NCBI GenBank assembly: GCA_025618425.1
Contig: CM046832.1
Span: forward strand, 50,977,658 to 51,041,657
Origin: Heliocidaris tuberculata
Lineage: Eukaryota > Echinodermata > Echinoidea > Camarodonta > Echinometridae
Direction: 5' to 3'
DNA: 64,000 nt
How positions within the stretch are numbered: position 1 is the first letter of the stretch; the number at the start of each line of letters is the position of its first letter. This document shows, in pieces, positions 35,336 through 49,637 of the stretch. The notes below the pieces were generated by a model. The model saw nothing but the letters and a program-made list of their open reading frames with translations. It ran no database searches and had not been told where the DNA came from. Position numbers and translations under genes: made by a program.

Positions 35336-36289
35336 ATCTTCAATTTAATGCTTTTCGACACCCCTTCGCACAGGGACCGTAAAGGTTCACCAGGTATTGC
35401 AACGAGTTGTCAAACTTGTCCCTTACCCCAGTCGATTTGTCAAAGCTGCGCCTCCTCGTGAATGAAATAGCGGGATGTGATTGGTCGAAGAGAGCAAGCT
35501 ATCGCGATACCTTTTGAACAACATTTTGTTGTCGTCTGAAGACCCATCAATAAATTAAATGAGAGTGGACGCTCTAAACAGGGAAATGTCAGGGGAAGAG
35601 GGAGAGGGGAACTGAAGAGCTTGTAGAGACTTGCATAAACAGAAATGAAGAATAAAAAGTAAAGATAGAAATGTATTTCAGCAAAAAAAATTTGCAGCTA
35701 ATATAAATTAGGTTTAACTTTGTGACCGTTTCAGAATTTCCTTCCAAACATAGGTCGAGTAAAGACGCACAATTTTGTCGACGATACAAAACCATATCAA
35801 GCAGTACGTATACTGAAGAGGAGGCGAAATGGAAAAGTGAATGAAAAATCGTACATGTTCTTAAGAGATACAAAAATGTGTAAAAAGTCAAGGATATATT
35901 TTCGAGTTAAAAATGGTAGAAATAAAGAGAGAGGAAGCGAGAGAGATATTGAAAGGGCTTGACTGAAACGAGAGGATGTTTGTTGAAGATTGGTACGCTG
36001 ATACGGGTATGTATAGATGAACTGGTAAAGCAGTACGAGCCTGGGAAATCCATAGACGTTAATTAGCGCTGAGTATTGCAGTCCCTGACATGTCATGTAT
36101 TTATTTAAGCATGGCCATGGAAAGACCTACTTGGCAATGGACATGAACAAATGCAAACAGAATTGTTTCAGTGACTATGTCAAGAATGCGTACCGCGGTG
36201 ATGATATATCGAGTAATAGCTGAGGAGAAAGGATGCCATCAAAATGTCAGGTGAAAAGGATAAAGAGCGAGGGTGTCGGAAGCCATTTT

Positions 36290-36360
36290 AGCAGACGATT
36301 GACGAATTGGCAATCGTCGTAATGAATAATTACAACGGGGTAGAGGTAAATTCATATGGG
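36290..36360 (+). promoter_or_regulatory. Unique patch with inverted GACGATTG
   Basis: GACGATTG (36294-36301) and CAATCGTC (36311-36318) form an inverted repeat next to TAATGAATAATTAC. A weak candidate regulatory site in a repeat-free stretch. Confidence 0.2.
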
Positions 36361-37506
36361 CGACATGATGGATTCGTTTATATTTTCGTATAACGAACTT
36401 GTCAAACAGGCATACCGGAGTTTAAAACGCTCTAAACCGATTAAAGTTATAGCTGTGGCGAAAATAAGTGCTCGGTAACAATCTAAAGTTGATGACGAAC
36501 TAGATTCTTTTCACATGAAATAATAAGAATGCGATGTGCATCTTTACAATCTGTTTGGGACATTTCGAATGAGCCTACTTCTCAAAATGCTTTACAGTGT
36601 CCTGTGTTTCAAAACAAACATGGTCATCTTTTGAAGATTGAATTTTAGTTGATTGGTCTATGGTATTAATTTTTAAGTTTCTTTTCTGAAGATCTCGATT
36701 GTATGGCACTTCTTTTAAAATATTTAATTACGTACTTTGAATTTTCAGAAAATTGGTTTATCGTTGATGCAGTATAGTTTGCGTTATGTCTTAGAAATCT
36801 GAAAAGGGGCACTTTCTTTAAGAAAGTGTCATACTTTCCTGATGGCAGAAAACCATTCTAGAGAAATACCGTATCAGATGGATGCGAACTCTTTAATCAT
36901 TGATGCTTCCTACATCTTAACGATGTCATTATGCTCTTGTCTCTTGCGTCATTCCATACAACACAAAGTCAAAATGGATCTGGAGCTGTCGCTGGGGCAA
37001 TTGTACTTTTTGTGATCACCTCATCTTGATTCGCTTTCCTCTGCCGAGCAATCGGGGGTGCGAGTGAAACCAACAGCTCAACGCAAAGTGACAAATTGGA
37101 TAATCGTTCTCGCAGACGTTCAACAAGTTCGATGAATTAACTGTGAGTTGTAACATTTTATTCAACTCGACGGGCGCAAAACAGCGCGCCACAATCCGAT
37201 TAAGCTGTGGTGGTAATGCCCTAAAAGAAAAGTTGCGGGGTGAAGCATGTATTGAGATATGTTAAAAACTTGTCGAGTCACCGCGAGCCCTTGATGTTTG
37301 ACAAGTCGGTCTTTCAGTCGCCAATCAGTATAGGATCGAGCTGAAAATTGAGCGATTGTTCAGTCGATCTAACAGCCATCACTTCACACACTGTCAATGG
37401 GCTTACATGTTTGTTCACATGCATCGTGTTTGAACCTTCTTCCGGTCCCAGTTTTTGATCATTTTTTTCTTTTCCTGCCAAGTCGGAAGGAAAGATAAAG
37501 AGTAAC

Positions 37507-37815
37507 GCCCGTATTCTCGAAAGTGGCCTAAGTTAAGCCTGGCTTAACTTAGGCCACTGATTTATGGAAGGCCATTCGTCATTCCCTAAGTCCCGTATGA
37601 ATTATTATATTTATGTAACAAAATAAAGAAACAAAATTATTTTTGGGCATGAAATGAGCATCAGAAATCAATTCTGTCGTGTCTGATTTTCAATTTGTAT
37701 TTAGTCCCAGAACTATGGTGATTTTGTAGGATTAAAAGATTGAAATATATTTCGGTGGCCTAAATCTACACACTTAGGCTGGGGCTTAAGTTAGACGCCT
37801 TTCGATAATACGGGC
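37507..37815. mobile_element. MITE with GCCCGTATT terminal inverted repeats
   Basis: Ends are GCCCGTATTCTCGAAAGTGG and, inverted, GCCCGTATTATCGAAAGGCG, both leading into TTAAGCC. Just inside the left end is a perfect inverted repeat, AGTGGCCTAAGTTAAGCC and its complement around one T (37522-37558). About 309 bp, AT-rich centre, no ORF. The family type is common in marine invertebrate genomes (general knowledge, not checked). Confidence 0.75.
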
Positions 37816-38003
37816 CTATAATTACTATTCAAAAAAGAGAAAACGTAATAATATACACATCTAATTTATTCAAATAACAAGTGTCGTCTAGAAACTGGTT
37901 CTCCTTCAGTGTCAATGAAACCTATATGTATTTTCATAAATCATATTTTATTTAAAAACTAATTTCCCTTCTATTTGTCTTCAATTTGAAAAATCAAGAT
38001 AAT

Positions 38004-38004
<1 letters not shown>

Positions 38005-38036
<32 letters not shown>
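38005..38036. repeat. (TA)n microsatellite
   Basis: About 32 bp of TA repeats. Confidence 0.9.
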
Positions 38037-38043
<7 letters not shown>

Positions 38044-39216
38044 ATTCGCACTTAATAAATGTAGATTTGTAAAGCAGTTTTAAAAAATTTAATTACGCTG
38101 GAATGAAAACGAAAGAATTTGTAAAATGTTTTCAACTTGGAACATAAGTGTCTCTAAAAAATAAGGAATTCTAATAATATGTAGTCTTCATTACCTGATG
38201 TAATGAGTATCGAAAACCACGAAGACAAAAATGACAGAACGAGTTGATAAACAAAAGATTATGATTAAATTGCAAGTGTCTCATTCTAAGAACCCAAATT
38301 TAAGAAATGTGTGCATGGGCCGTTGAACGGGGGGGGGGGGGGGCACTTTTTTGAGTAGACACGTTAAAAAAAATATCGGAAAAAAGGCTCGAAAATTGTC
38401 ATTGAGTGAAATCAGATCAGCCCCCCCCCCCACACTTTCAAAAACGCTCCGCGGCCCCTGGTGTGTACCTATTTAAGTCTTTATAATGAGATCATAATAC
38501 AAATGAAATAGTAATATATAGTTACCACCACAACAAAGATTGATCCCAAAATGGAGACAATCAATTGAAAAAGCAGTGAGAAACGCGCAGAAAACACACG
38601 GACAAGGCTTATTTGTAGACTTACATAGTAAGTGTATATTGGATGAAATATATACACCTAATATTGCGAAGTGACAGCAGTAAACAGTTTAATATTAGAG
38701 TAATACAAAACAGCGGAATCATGCACCCATAATACATACAAACACTGCATGGTCCCCTAAGCGGCCTGTGGCGCCTTGCAATGCACTCATGCATCGGTGC
38801 ATGTGTAACGCCTGGTTAATTGCCGTTATCACGTGGAACCGACATTAGTTAGGACCAAGTCAGAAACCAGCCATTTTAGAATTGATGTTCATTGATGGAC
38901 ACTATAACATATAGTCCGTATTTTTGATTGTTCGATATTTGTTCAATATACAGTGAAATCTAACGTTGTTTGTTCTCGTTTTAAACGGTGATTCGAAGGT
39001 TAGAAGTTAGTCGATCGCTTTATGACTTCTTTCCAGCTGAATTGCAAACAGAAAAATATGGAGAAATTACTCAAATACAAAAACCCACATTATTTTGTAT
39101 TTCGAATGCTTCTCTTTTATATTTCGGCACAATGTAATAAAATTATGTTATTTTTTTGAATTTCTGTAAAGAAAATAATTCGTTAAGGCATTAAAATAAC
39201 TAAGAATTATCGAAGA

Positions 39217-39530
39217 AAGCCTATGTTGCATGACAATGAGACAAGGTACGGGGTTCGAATCCCCGTTGCAGCACTAATGTCCTATGGCAAGACATTAATC
39301 ACATTTGCCACACTCGACCCAGGTGTAGTAAGTGAGTACCTGGTAGGATTTGTTCCTTGAATGCACTGAACGCTACGGTTGGCGGAGCTAAAGCCGGGGC
39401 AAAAATATATTCAAAGTCCTTTGGAAACTCATAGAAACGTTATATCATTATGCCATATGTGCTATACAAGAACGGAATGTTATTATTATCATTATTATTA
39501 TTATTATTATGATCTGCGAAGACTTATATT
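39217..39530 (+). mobile_element. tRNA-derived SINE, 5' truncated
   Basis: A perfect Pol III B box GGTTCGAATCC at about 39251-39261 lies in a T-arm GGGGTTCGAATCCCC. The SINE body follows (GCAAGACATTAATC, CATTTGCCACACTCGACCCA, GAGTACCTGGTAGGATTTGTT, CTAAAGCCGGGGC). The 3' region GTGCTATACAAGAACGG leads into a (TTA)n tail at 39479-39510. The A box and 5' tRNA half are missing. The body resembles SINEs I associate with echinoderm genomes, but I could not check this. Confidence 0.75.
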
Positions 39531-40140
39531 TGGTTTGAAAATAAATAAAATATTGTTCAATTATTTGTGAACAGTATGAGTCAGACATTACGTGTATTGT
39601 TCAAATGAATTCACTTCGTATTCTCTTCATAATATTGTTAGGAAAAAGATCATTTACAATACTAAAAAAGTGATCTCACCGCCTTAAAATAAAAAATGAT
39701 GAAACAAATGTCGAGTGTATGTATGATAAATAAGCCACATGTGAACGTCGAATAGGAAAAAGAATTGATTATTATCAAGTTCACAAGAATGGATTTTGAA
39801 TTATGAATTTTTTTCTCAATAGCTTTCATTTATGAACTCATTTTCATATAAAACAAATTACAATAGATCGGCCTAAACCGTTTATCACTTTCACCAACAT
39901 AAGGTATTGCCTGATTAGAAAGAAATGAAGTTATACTTTTTATTTTTTCGTGACAAGGTATTGAAACAGTAAAATTATTAATTCTAAATAAATAAGCAGA
40001 TAATTATTACATTTTATCTTTTTAGACTGTGTTATCATCATAACTTTTAACGAAGAATTGCAGAAATTATCATGTTTAGTTCAGAATCGCTCAACAACTT
40101 GGCAGCAGTATCATTTGGGTTTTGGAGTCGTCACACACCA

Positions 40141-40241
40141 GTGCCCGACCTGGCCGAGCGGGGAGTGACGGTTACTTTAGGCCCTGATGGACGGCGTGCA
40201 ATCCGATAGCTCACGCTGAAGCTGATGCAAATTCCAGGTGC
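40141..40241 (+). repeat. tRNA-like sequence (Ser/Leu-type A box)
   Basis: CCTGGCCGAGCGG at 40149-40161 matches the A box of serine/leucine tRNAs exactly. About 65 bp downstream, GCAAATTCC is a poor B box. No acceptor stem can be formed. Probably a decayed SINE head or tRNA pseudogene. Confidence 0.25.
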
Positions 40242-40999
40242 TATAAATACACACTCATATATACATATATATATATTTCAACGAAGAAAAAAAAAAAGGT
40301 TGCATCTTATCTCTTTTTTTAGAGAGTGCGGGGGGGGGGGGCACTTTCTGTTACACGTACCGTTACGCTTTGATGGTCGAACAGTCGCGCTTGTTTAAAG
40401 TAGAAATTGGAGTTGTCTTAATATGTTTGCGCTTAACGCACATGTCATAAATCTAAATTGACTCATTAACTTTCAGTGATAACCTAGTCTTCCGATGTCA
40501 AGAGCGTGAATGCGATTTTTTTGCTAAATCTTACGTCCAAATCATTACTCCATCTTCAAATTTTAATAGTATATATAATGATAACGACATAAATTTTTCT
40601 GTCTTTAGATTAGATCATATGCATTGAATTAATATTACATATTTCAGAGGTTCAATATCTGATTCATAATTGTTTTATATGGTTCAGAGTGAATTGAATA
40701 TTTCCTTTCATTCAACAGATAAATACCCTTTCATGAAAAAACGAATATTTGTGCCATAAAACCCACATTCATTTGTACTTTATTCATTAGGAAAGATGGA
40801 AATTCGTGTACTATCTTCTGTCTGTAATCTGTTATAGACATGATAGAATTTTAACTTATGGAAGTGCATCAATTTTGGACAATACAGAGACGCTCGTAAA
40901 ATGATCACAGTCAGGAACACTGATTTAGAAATATTATCGAAAGTATTAGAATAAGTTGAAATGACAATTTTTTTAAATGCCTGGCATAACCGGACCATG

Positions 41000-43937
41000 A
41001 AACTGCTAACAGTGACCTAAAATCTTTCCATCTGTTTTGTAATTATTGTTCTTTCCTATATTATTATATAAATCATATATTAAGCATGTAAGTTTTAATT
41101 AATTTCTTTCAGCGTGACGAACTTTATGAAAATAAAAAGTGCGCTTTCTGAAGTGTCCTTTGGGGTCATTGCCATTTGTTTTCAACTGCTTCAAAGAGTA
41201 TAATAATTGCAAACTCGGTGTCCACTTGCGAGATAGAGACCGTGCAATGATAACAGAAACCACAGTCTTTTATATTCATTCATTTTACTTTGTGCAAAAG
41301 AACAGACGGTAAAAATACACGGATTTGGAGAAGAAAGAGGAAGGCACAACTCTGTTTTCATTTTTTTTTTTCATTGCAAAAGGATCCTATCTTTCGTTCA
41401 TCGTGGCCCGTGTTGGGAGTATTGGCGAACTCAAGGAGCTTTGTTCGTGCGTGCTCATCCGCGTAGGTTTTAAGCTTGGAAACGCGTCAGTTGTGAGCTG
41501 TAGCAAACACACATCGGAGTGTTGTCCTACCCATCGCCCTGTCTCAAGAGAGGAATCCGTGATTTTTGTTTGTGTATTTCCTGGATTAATTATTCATTCA
41601 AATCTCATCATCTGTTCACCCTGATAATAACTGAGCATGGTCATGCTTTACCTACCATGCTTTTCCCATTTCTCCCCCCCCTTTTTTTTTTACAATAAAA
41701 TCCTTTTGGCAGAGGTTGATGCCCTGTACATAACGTTGAAGTCTGAAAAGCAAAGTGGGGACTTCCGAATAATCTGCAATGATCTGAAAGCTTTCTTTTG
41801 CGACTAACCGATGGCTAAAATGTGGCGGTTTTATGCTTGGTCAAGAACTGCATATGATGCAACTGCCATTTAAAAATAGTTTATTTTGACAAAGTCTGTG
41901 TACTTTCTCAAACAAAGAAACAATGACAATTATAGGCAATAAATCGACAAAAGACAGTGGTCGAATTTGCCATCTAATCGTAATTTTTGGTCTTTCTTAT
42001 AAACTTTCATGGCCATTCACCAAGTTTAAATAAAGTTGTAAAGAGGAATGAAACACTGAATTATCTGCGTTGAACTGTCAATAAGTCAAGTCTCAGTGTT
42101 TTAACATACTGAATGCCTATGACAGATTTCCATACAAAATGTTAGGGACATCTAAAGATAACATATTCAAACAAAGACCGATGAAGATGTATCACGTTGG
42201 TATGTTTGACACTTTGCGAGGTGGGTCTAAGAAAGACAAATAAATAACCAAAATAAAACAAAAACAAAAAATATATAAAAAAAAGAGTCAAAGTTCTCTT
42301 TTAAGAAACTAAGTCATGATCTTTTTGCCTGAAAATTTTCAGTATATGTTTAAAGAATTTAAAATGGATTTAGGTAGTATTCATGCATTTTCATTCATTC
42401 ATTTCATTTCGTTATTTCCACTTCCAACAAAATAAAATTCATGGATTTGCAATGTACACAGGAAAACAATGAAACTTATTAGTATTACATGTAATTGGTT
42501 TACAGCGTACAATTTACATTTAAAACACCCCCATTATAAACTAGGTATCTCGTGGAGGGGACTGCTGAAAAAGATAGGCTTGTGAATTGCAGCCCCCTAT
42601 TTTTACTTTTTCTGAATTAAAAAAAAAAGTATCTCCAAATGAAGCATCAGCGAAAGCGTATAATGAGGATCATAAACATATAACCATAGTTAGAATAGGA
42701 GTGTGGAAGCCAATTACAAACGGGGGTCAGATAATGCACATTATGCATCTTCCAACTATATTTTGCTGTATAAGAAGGAAGCAAATGTGTCTCGCAAATT
42801 TATCGGATACAAAACATTTCACTCCAATTGGCTGGCGTAATAAATACACGATCTATAACATTACTTTTCTTATCTAGTATAGTATCGACATGTATTTTCT
42901 CGTCGCGTTCTTCAGACTCGCAGCTGAGAAGAAAAACGCGCGCATTTCAACGTGTCGATTGTTTTCTATCGGGGTTGGTATCCATCGGGGTGGGTATCAT
43001 GAGCACTGTGTTTAGTCTCATAACGGGAGGAGGATGCAAACGAGGGATTACCTCTGACAAAATACAAACATGAATTGATCCTATTCGAATGCGATGCAAA
43101 ATTTACAGAGGCACGCAGATTAAGCGATCTCGAATTTTATAGGATTTTCATCCCTTGGCATGACAGTTGGACAGGTTAACTCCGGAATTTTTTCTCCAGA
43201 TGGCCCATCTTATGCCATCTTTTAACAAAAACCCCGTTTTTCTAAGTCGAGGGAGGAATTTTAATGCCCCCTGGTCCGTGCATACGTACGACATGTCAGA
43301 TTACAGAGATGTAATCCAACGCTAGCAATTTACCTAAGACTTGGCTTTGCGTTGTGAGCTGCCAAATTGACTTATTGACTCACGTAGATAGAAATGGCGT
43401 AGCCTCCCGAGCCTATAGCTAGGGGTTTGCGGGAGCCAAGTTCAACTGGCGACCAAAAGGCCTGATTTCAAGGGGAGCGGATAATCGACGGGCTAAGCGA
43501 ACCATGGCCTTCTATAAACACACAGGCAAGTCTGCTACAGATGGAAATGTCATATTGGTGGTGGACTGGAGGAAAAACAAGAGTACTGGCTTGCTTTGCA
43601 TGGTCCTCTTGTAATACTATCCGGAATCAAAATAATACGGGACTCGGCGATAGTTAAGTTGTCAATGCCGCGGATTCTCTGGCGCGGTGGAGGAAAAGTT
43701 CAGGCATTTATTATATTAAAGGGGGATCAAAAGCATTAGACTTCGTATTCATTCAGAATACCCATGATTAGATAAAAACGTTAATATTATTAAAACGCTG
43801 GAACTGTTATGATGTTGTCTGAATGCCGTCTACTGACCACAGAATGATTTTGACATTAGTGCCTCATGCATCGAGTATATGCGGGAAGATTTTAAGCATG
43901 GATAATGTCGGTAGTATATCCATGATTGAACGAGGCC
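41000..43937. other. Intronic DNA
   Basis: Nothing recognisable. Moderately GC-rich unique sequence continues at 43260-43700 without coding signature. Confidence 0.45.
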
Positions 43938-43962
43938 TACAACAACAACAACAACAACAACA
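43938..43962 (+). repeat. (CAA)n microsatellite
   Basis: Eight CAA units. Confidence 0.9.
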
Positions 43963-44287
43963 AAAATGAATTACCAAATGGGATATTAAAACAATGAATA
44001 TCTGAGGCAACTATATGAAATGAATATGCAAGACAATACGGCACAATTGTAAGAGTATTTTTCTATGTTATTTGTATACTATTTCCAAAAGCAATGATAA
44101 GGTATTTTGTTTTATTTTAAAGACATTTCCGTTCACACAAATTTATGTTCACAAGCGCATCATCAAGTGTTACCGTACAATATGTTGCATTTGAAAGATT
44201 CTTACATTATGAAACTTTCTGTTGACTCGCCATTTGCTTCGGGTTTTATTTCTTCAATTTTGTGCTGCAATGGAGTTTTACGTTGAC

Positions 44288-44309
44288 GTTGGGTTAGGGT
44301 TAGGGTTAG
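44288..44309 (+). repeat. Short interstitial telomere-type repeat
   Basis: GGGTTAGGGTTAGGGTTAG: three units of the metazoan telomere hexamer TTAGGG within otherwise unique intronic sequence. Confidence 0.85.
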
Positions 44310-47300
44310 TTTTGGTATATTGTTCGGTCCATGAGTGAACTTAGGAATTCGACTAGTGTAAGATATTGACCATGAAACAATACTGAAGAGTTCTCTTTCT
44401 TGCACGAGTCGCAGTACATCAGGTCCTTTGATCCAGAGCCCTTTAATCAAAGATGTGCTCTCTCTTTACATCTACGTGCCACTCTCGACCCGATACCATC
44501 CTTCCAGCTACGTCACCCCGGTATGTTAACATTTTGAATTGTGACACTTTAATTTTGACAAATAAAGATGGCGGGTGTCTATTTGCAGAGAGCGGTTGGA
44601 AGTCTCTATTAGATTAGGGTCTGTTAAAATACCTCTTACTTTGTTGAACAAGTTCATTTCTTATAGGAGAGCAGGTAAAACTGGGATAACAAGCACTTCT
44701 ATATCGCACCGTATTCAGGCAAGATCGCTCGATTTGGATTATCAAAGCGGCAAGGTGATAAGAGATCGTTACTGTTTATGTTTACATTGGTTGGGTGCCG
44801 AGTAGCTGTTATCAATAAGTTGTGATTTTAAAATAGCATCGTTGAAACCAATTTACTAATTTTTAAGCAAACAGTTTCAGTGTATGAGTCAAGTGGAAGG
44901 AAGGCAACTATAAGAAGTGTTTTTGACATTCGGCCTTTTGATGTACAGAAATAGAATCATAAGGGTATAGGTAGATAAGAGACTCTCCCTCAAACATAAT
45001 TAGTACAACCGTCGTTGATTGGGATCAAGAAGTGGGTTAACTTGGTATGAGAAACACTGATCGATTCAACGGCAGACTGCACTTTGTTGAATAGTCTTTC
45101 CTGTACAGACCTTATTCAACGCCCCTGGTTAAAACTCACCTGTGATGTCTGGACGGTTAGACTAGAAGTCGATAACGAGGGAGCGTTGTGGGAGACGAAA
45201 CGCGGCGCCGCGTTTTACGCAACGTTTACTATCCGCTGAAGACGGCCTCCTTAAAACGCAATCAAAAGTATATCTAGTCATAGTTTGATATATAAGATGA
45301 AGACTGCAGTGCTAAAGATTAATAAATGGAGAGCGAAATACATAGACGGAGGAATTGAGAGAGGTGGAGAGACAGATTGAGAGAGGGAAAGAATGAAAGG
45401 GAGAGCTGCTCATAGAGAGGTTATGTTTACAGAGCGTTATAGATACTTTAATACCGGGCACCCAGCCCTCTGGACTGCCAGCTATCTGGGCTAAAGCTAC
45501 AAGACTCGATCCGCACTCATAGAAAGCCGACGATACTGTAAACTGATGTCTGCATTACTCGCTTTCTGTTCGCTTTCATAAGAAGGCCCGGGTAGGATAC
45601 AGATAATTCTAAGAGGCAAGACCTAGAAAAAAAAACCTCCAACGATATTCATTCCTTTCACTCCCTGCATCCAGAACACGTAACCAAGTCAAAGTGCGTT
45701 TTGAGTATCTAAATTGTAAATGCACAGTAGCATAACATACAATTATGTGGTTTGTCCACTGTCCTCTTTGGAGTCTGTGCTAGCGTTGCCCTACTTATTA
45801 ACAGTAAAACAAATATAATAACCTCTAAAACGATTATCATAATTTTCTAAAACAACTCCATGATCCGACATTTTATTCGACTTTTACTATAAAGACGATA
45901 CATTTTGATTCTCAGTTAATGAAAAAAAAAAGTTCAGTTTTATTCCATCTGGTCAGTTACTGACCCGTAGAAGCAGTTGATTATCATTGTTACTTGCAAT
46001 ACAATCTTTAGTTTATGTGCAAAATTCGAAGCATAAAATGAAAAACACACAAACAATCAAAAGAAAAGACAATGACATAAAACAGAAAATCGTCAAAGAA
46101 TAAAGATCAAAATGAAACATATGAGGTTGTAACCAAAATACTAAGGTAAAAAAAAAATAAAAAATAAAACCAAGTATGTCAGCCATAAAGGCCTATTCCT
46201 GGTCACAAGTCAGATATAGCTCCCCTTACCACCCCCCGGCTCCTCGTTGCGGGTCAAATGAGAAGGTGTAGAAAAATTATCCTGAACGAGGAGTAGGACA
46301 TGGGAAAAAGAATTGGAGCTTCGGAATAGGAGAAAGAGAAAAGCTCTTGCAAGTCAGAAGTGGTTGCTGTATATAACATTTCGTGATAGAATGGGAACGA
46401 TCAATTGCTTGAAATAGGTGTATTTTCCAAATAATGGCTCTCCAGAAATAATGATTTCTCAAGACATCTTCAAAGTGACAGAACAACCAGAGACGTCTCA
46501 TCAATACAACACAAATCGTTTAAAATAAATGCTCTTCAAACGAAATACTCTTAAAAAACTACCAAAATTACTTCAGATATACTGGAAGGGGAACACTTTT
46601 GAACGAAGGGAAATTTAAAACTTCTTTTTCCTTCTAACTATATCATGTGAAGAAGGAGCTCAGATTTTAAGTGCGATCGAAACTGGATTGAAATCCTTGC
46701 AAACAGTATCATGACAAGCTCAAGTGTAAAGGGATGTTTGTAATGCAAATATGGGTAACTCAAACCCCTAACTTACCCCATGTCCTAACACCAGAATCCT
46801 CCAAGGCGAAGTCCGCGTAGACACTTGAGGGTAAATCAAGATGGGACGTAAAACAATCCCAAACGAACAATTTGAGAAGATAATCGTTTACAGATCTATA
46901 ATTTTCTCTTTTTTTTTGTTGGATGATTCGGTGAAGGACAAGAAGGAGATCGCAGTCTCGCATATTCAACGAAGAGCGCATTTTCCCCCTTACAGCAATT
47001 GAAATATTATCCTGCTTTCTATCTTAATGTATTGTGTCTAGGAAAAGAATGAGCAGTTCTTAAATATTGTTTGCATATTTTTGGTTGATTTCTTTGCGTT
47101 TAAACGTTGAATTAAATTATCGCTTGTCTTAGCGTAAATTATTTTCTTTAGAATGTTTATCGTCGTGATTTGATTCAAAGCCTTTTTCAAGATTATTTGA
47201 CATCTACATACTTTTGTTAGCCTCTACATGAGTATTAAATTGAAAGGAGACATTTTAGCTTTTAAGAGTCTACTTTCGGAGATAAAATTGCTAATGGAAC

Positions 47301-48037
47301 AAAGGAATACACCTTTCCCCCCGTCAATCTTCTTCATTTTGCAGGATATCATAATAAAACAAACTACTGCGACATATTAATATGCAATCGGACGTTTAAA
47401 ATAAGCCATACTAAACTTATTTTTCCTTTTTGCACATCTAATCCTCTCAATTTTAAACAAAATAGAATGAGTTTATAAAGTTTTTTGAAAGCACGTCATG
47501 AAATGTTATATATAAATCAACCTATAAATATGGTGGGCTGTTAGTTAAGGGCGCGTTATTTGGAATATTTTCGTTTGCTTCCACATAAAAAGGTACTTGG
47601 TCATATTCTTACGAATTTTAGCTTGTTCTGTTTAGAATTACTCCTTGTCAATCTAAAGGAGAGTATGATTACCTAGTTTTTTTGTTTGTTTTGTTTTGTT
47701 TTGTTGTTGTGTAGATTGACCTGGGAAACATACATAAGAACACAAAATTCGATAGTTGTTGGTTTACCTCATAGTTTCACATGCCTCCTATGAGGGTTGG
47801 GGGATGCAGATCAGGATTTTCTTGAAATAATATTTTGGGGTGGGTTGGACCAGAATTTCCGAATGAAACCTATTCAATCTCTTGGGCGGAAATTGCTCGT
47901 CATTATTTTTTAGTGTTATGCTCCAGTAAATAACGAGAAGATATAGGTTAGCCGAGGAATATGTGCGTTATCAAAAATCATTGACGACGAAGTAACATAG
48001 CACCTAGTATGGCAACCTGCATATTATTTGAATAAAG
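44310..48037. other. Intronic DNA
   Basis: A purine-rich patch at 45340-45410. The frame at 44575-44805 is unrecognised. Nothing else seen. Confidence 0.45.
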
Positions 48038-48627
48038 CTTTAAAGGGATACTTTGGTAGGCCTGTATGGGCGATTTCCGATGAGAGAGGAAAATATACTC
48101 GGAGCTTCGTGTCACTTCGATACAAGGACTTCCATCGCACGTGCTAAAACATGTGATTCATATTGGACCACCTCTGAGATAAGACTGGCTTGTGTTTTAA
48201 ATTTCGCGCTGTGGGAAAGTAATCAAACATATGGAAAAGTAATTACAGAGCCAGCTCTCTGGTAGAGCCTGGGATTAGTTACGTAATCGTGGCGACAACG
48301 AGTCGCGGCAGGGCAGTGCAGAAGCGATGGCTAGACTAATCAACCAGAAGTTAACCGTGTTTTGTATTTGGAAATATTTCAGCATTACACTAAACTTGTT
48401 TGGGGGAACGAGGTTACAACCAGTTACAAGACTAAGAGCCCGGGACTGGTTAAACCCGAAGTATTCGCCGAGCTCCAGTTCGGTAAACTTCGTGCCGTCC
48501 GATCATTTATGACCTTAGTCCGACGGCCTCGCACAACGGGCGTGCTATGTGTACAAGTAAACGAGCCTTTTGCAAATTCCGCACGATTTCATTTCCCCAT
48601 GAGTTATCATTAGACTGCCCCTTTAAG
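48038..48627. mobile_element. Possible MITE with CTTTAAAGGG ends
   Basis: The left edge reads CTTTAAAGGGATACTTTGG and the right edge, inverted, CTTAAAGGGGCAGTCTA: about 10 bp of terminal inverted repeat. The interior is GC-richer than its flanks and contains unrecognised open frames at 48053-48265 and 48362-48613. The short, imperfect ends make this tentative; a conserved non-coding block or exon pair is an alternative. Confidence 0.3.
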
Positions 48628-49361
48628 AATTTATATCTAAGCGGAAGGATGAAAATCACATAGGTCAGATGTTTGCTCTGTCCCATAATAACATCACTGA
48701 CAGTAAAAGTTGTTTTTTGTCTCCAATAATAACACCACGCTAAAAGTTGTCGTTTGTATTGTCCAATAATAAAAGCACAGTAAAGGTCGTCATTTGGCAT
48801 TAAAAGAATTGTTTGAACACTTTATTCTATAGTTTAATTGGCTCATCGTTACATAAATCTGTATGCAAATGGCTTCTTTAGAATCATAGTTTATGGTAGG
48901 TTTTCACTGTTGAGACTTGTGTCATTATTCAAATTGCAAATCTCGTTCTCTGACTTTACTACAACTCTTACGTAATAATTTGACCTTAAGTTCAGCCACA
49001 TTATACCAACAGATAATATCGATTCTGTTCATGATAATTATGCTTGTTTTAATAATGAATGATACAGTCTTGATCAGTAATTAAAAGCCTACTCATCCCA
49101 AACAAGAATCCTGACGTTTTTCGTGTTGGGTGCCGGGCTAGACGCCTCCATTAATCGCTCGAGTGCCATTTCCACGATGATTAGGAGACCAAATCATGGC
49201 GACATTATGTAATGTCTGTCGGCAACTTCGTAAGAAAGCAAATACATATATCACCCAATATTTTACTCAGTTAATTCATCACTTACCTTGCTTGAGTTGT
49301 TCAGTAGAATGTACGAAATGAAAACAAAATTTATTTGCCTTTGGAATGTATGTATGTATAA

Positions 49362-49637
<276 letters not shown>

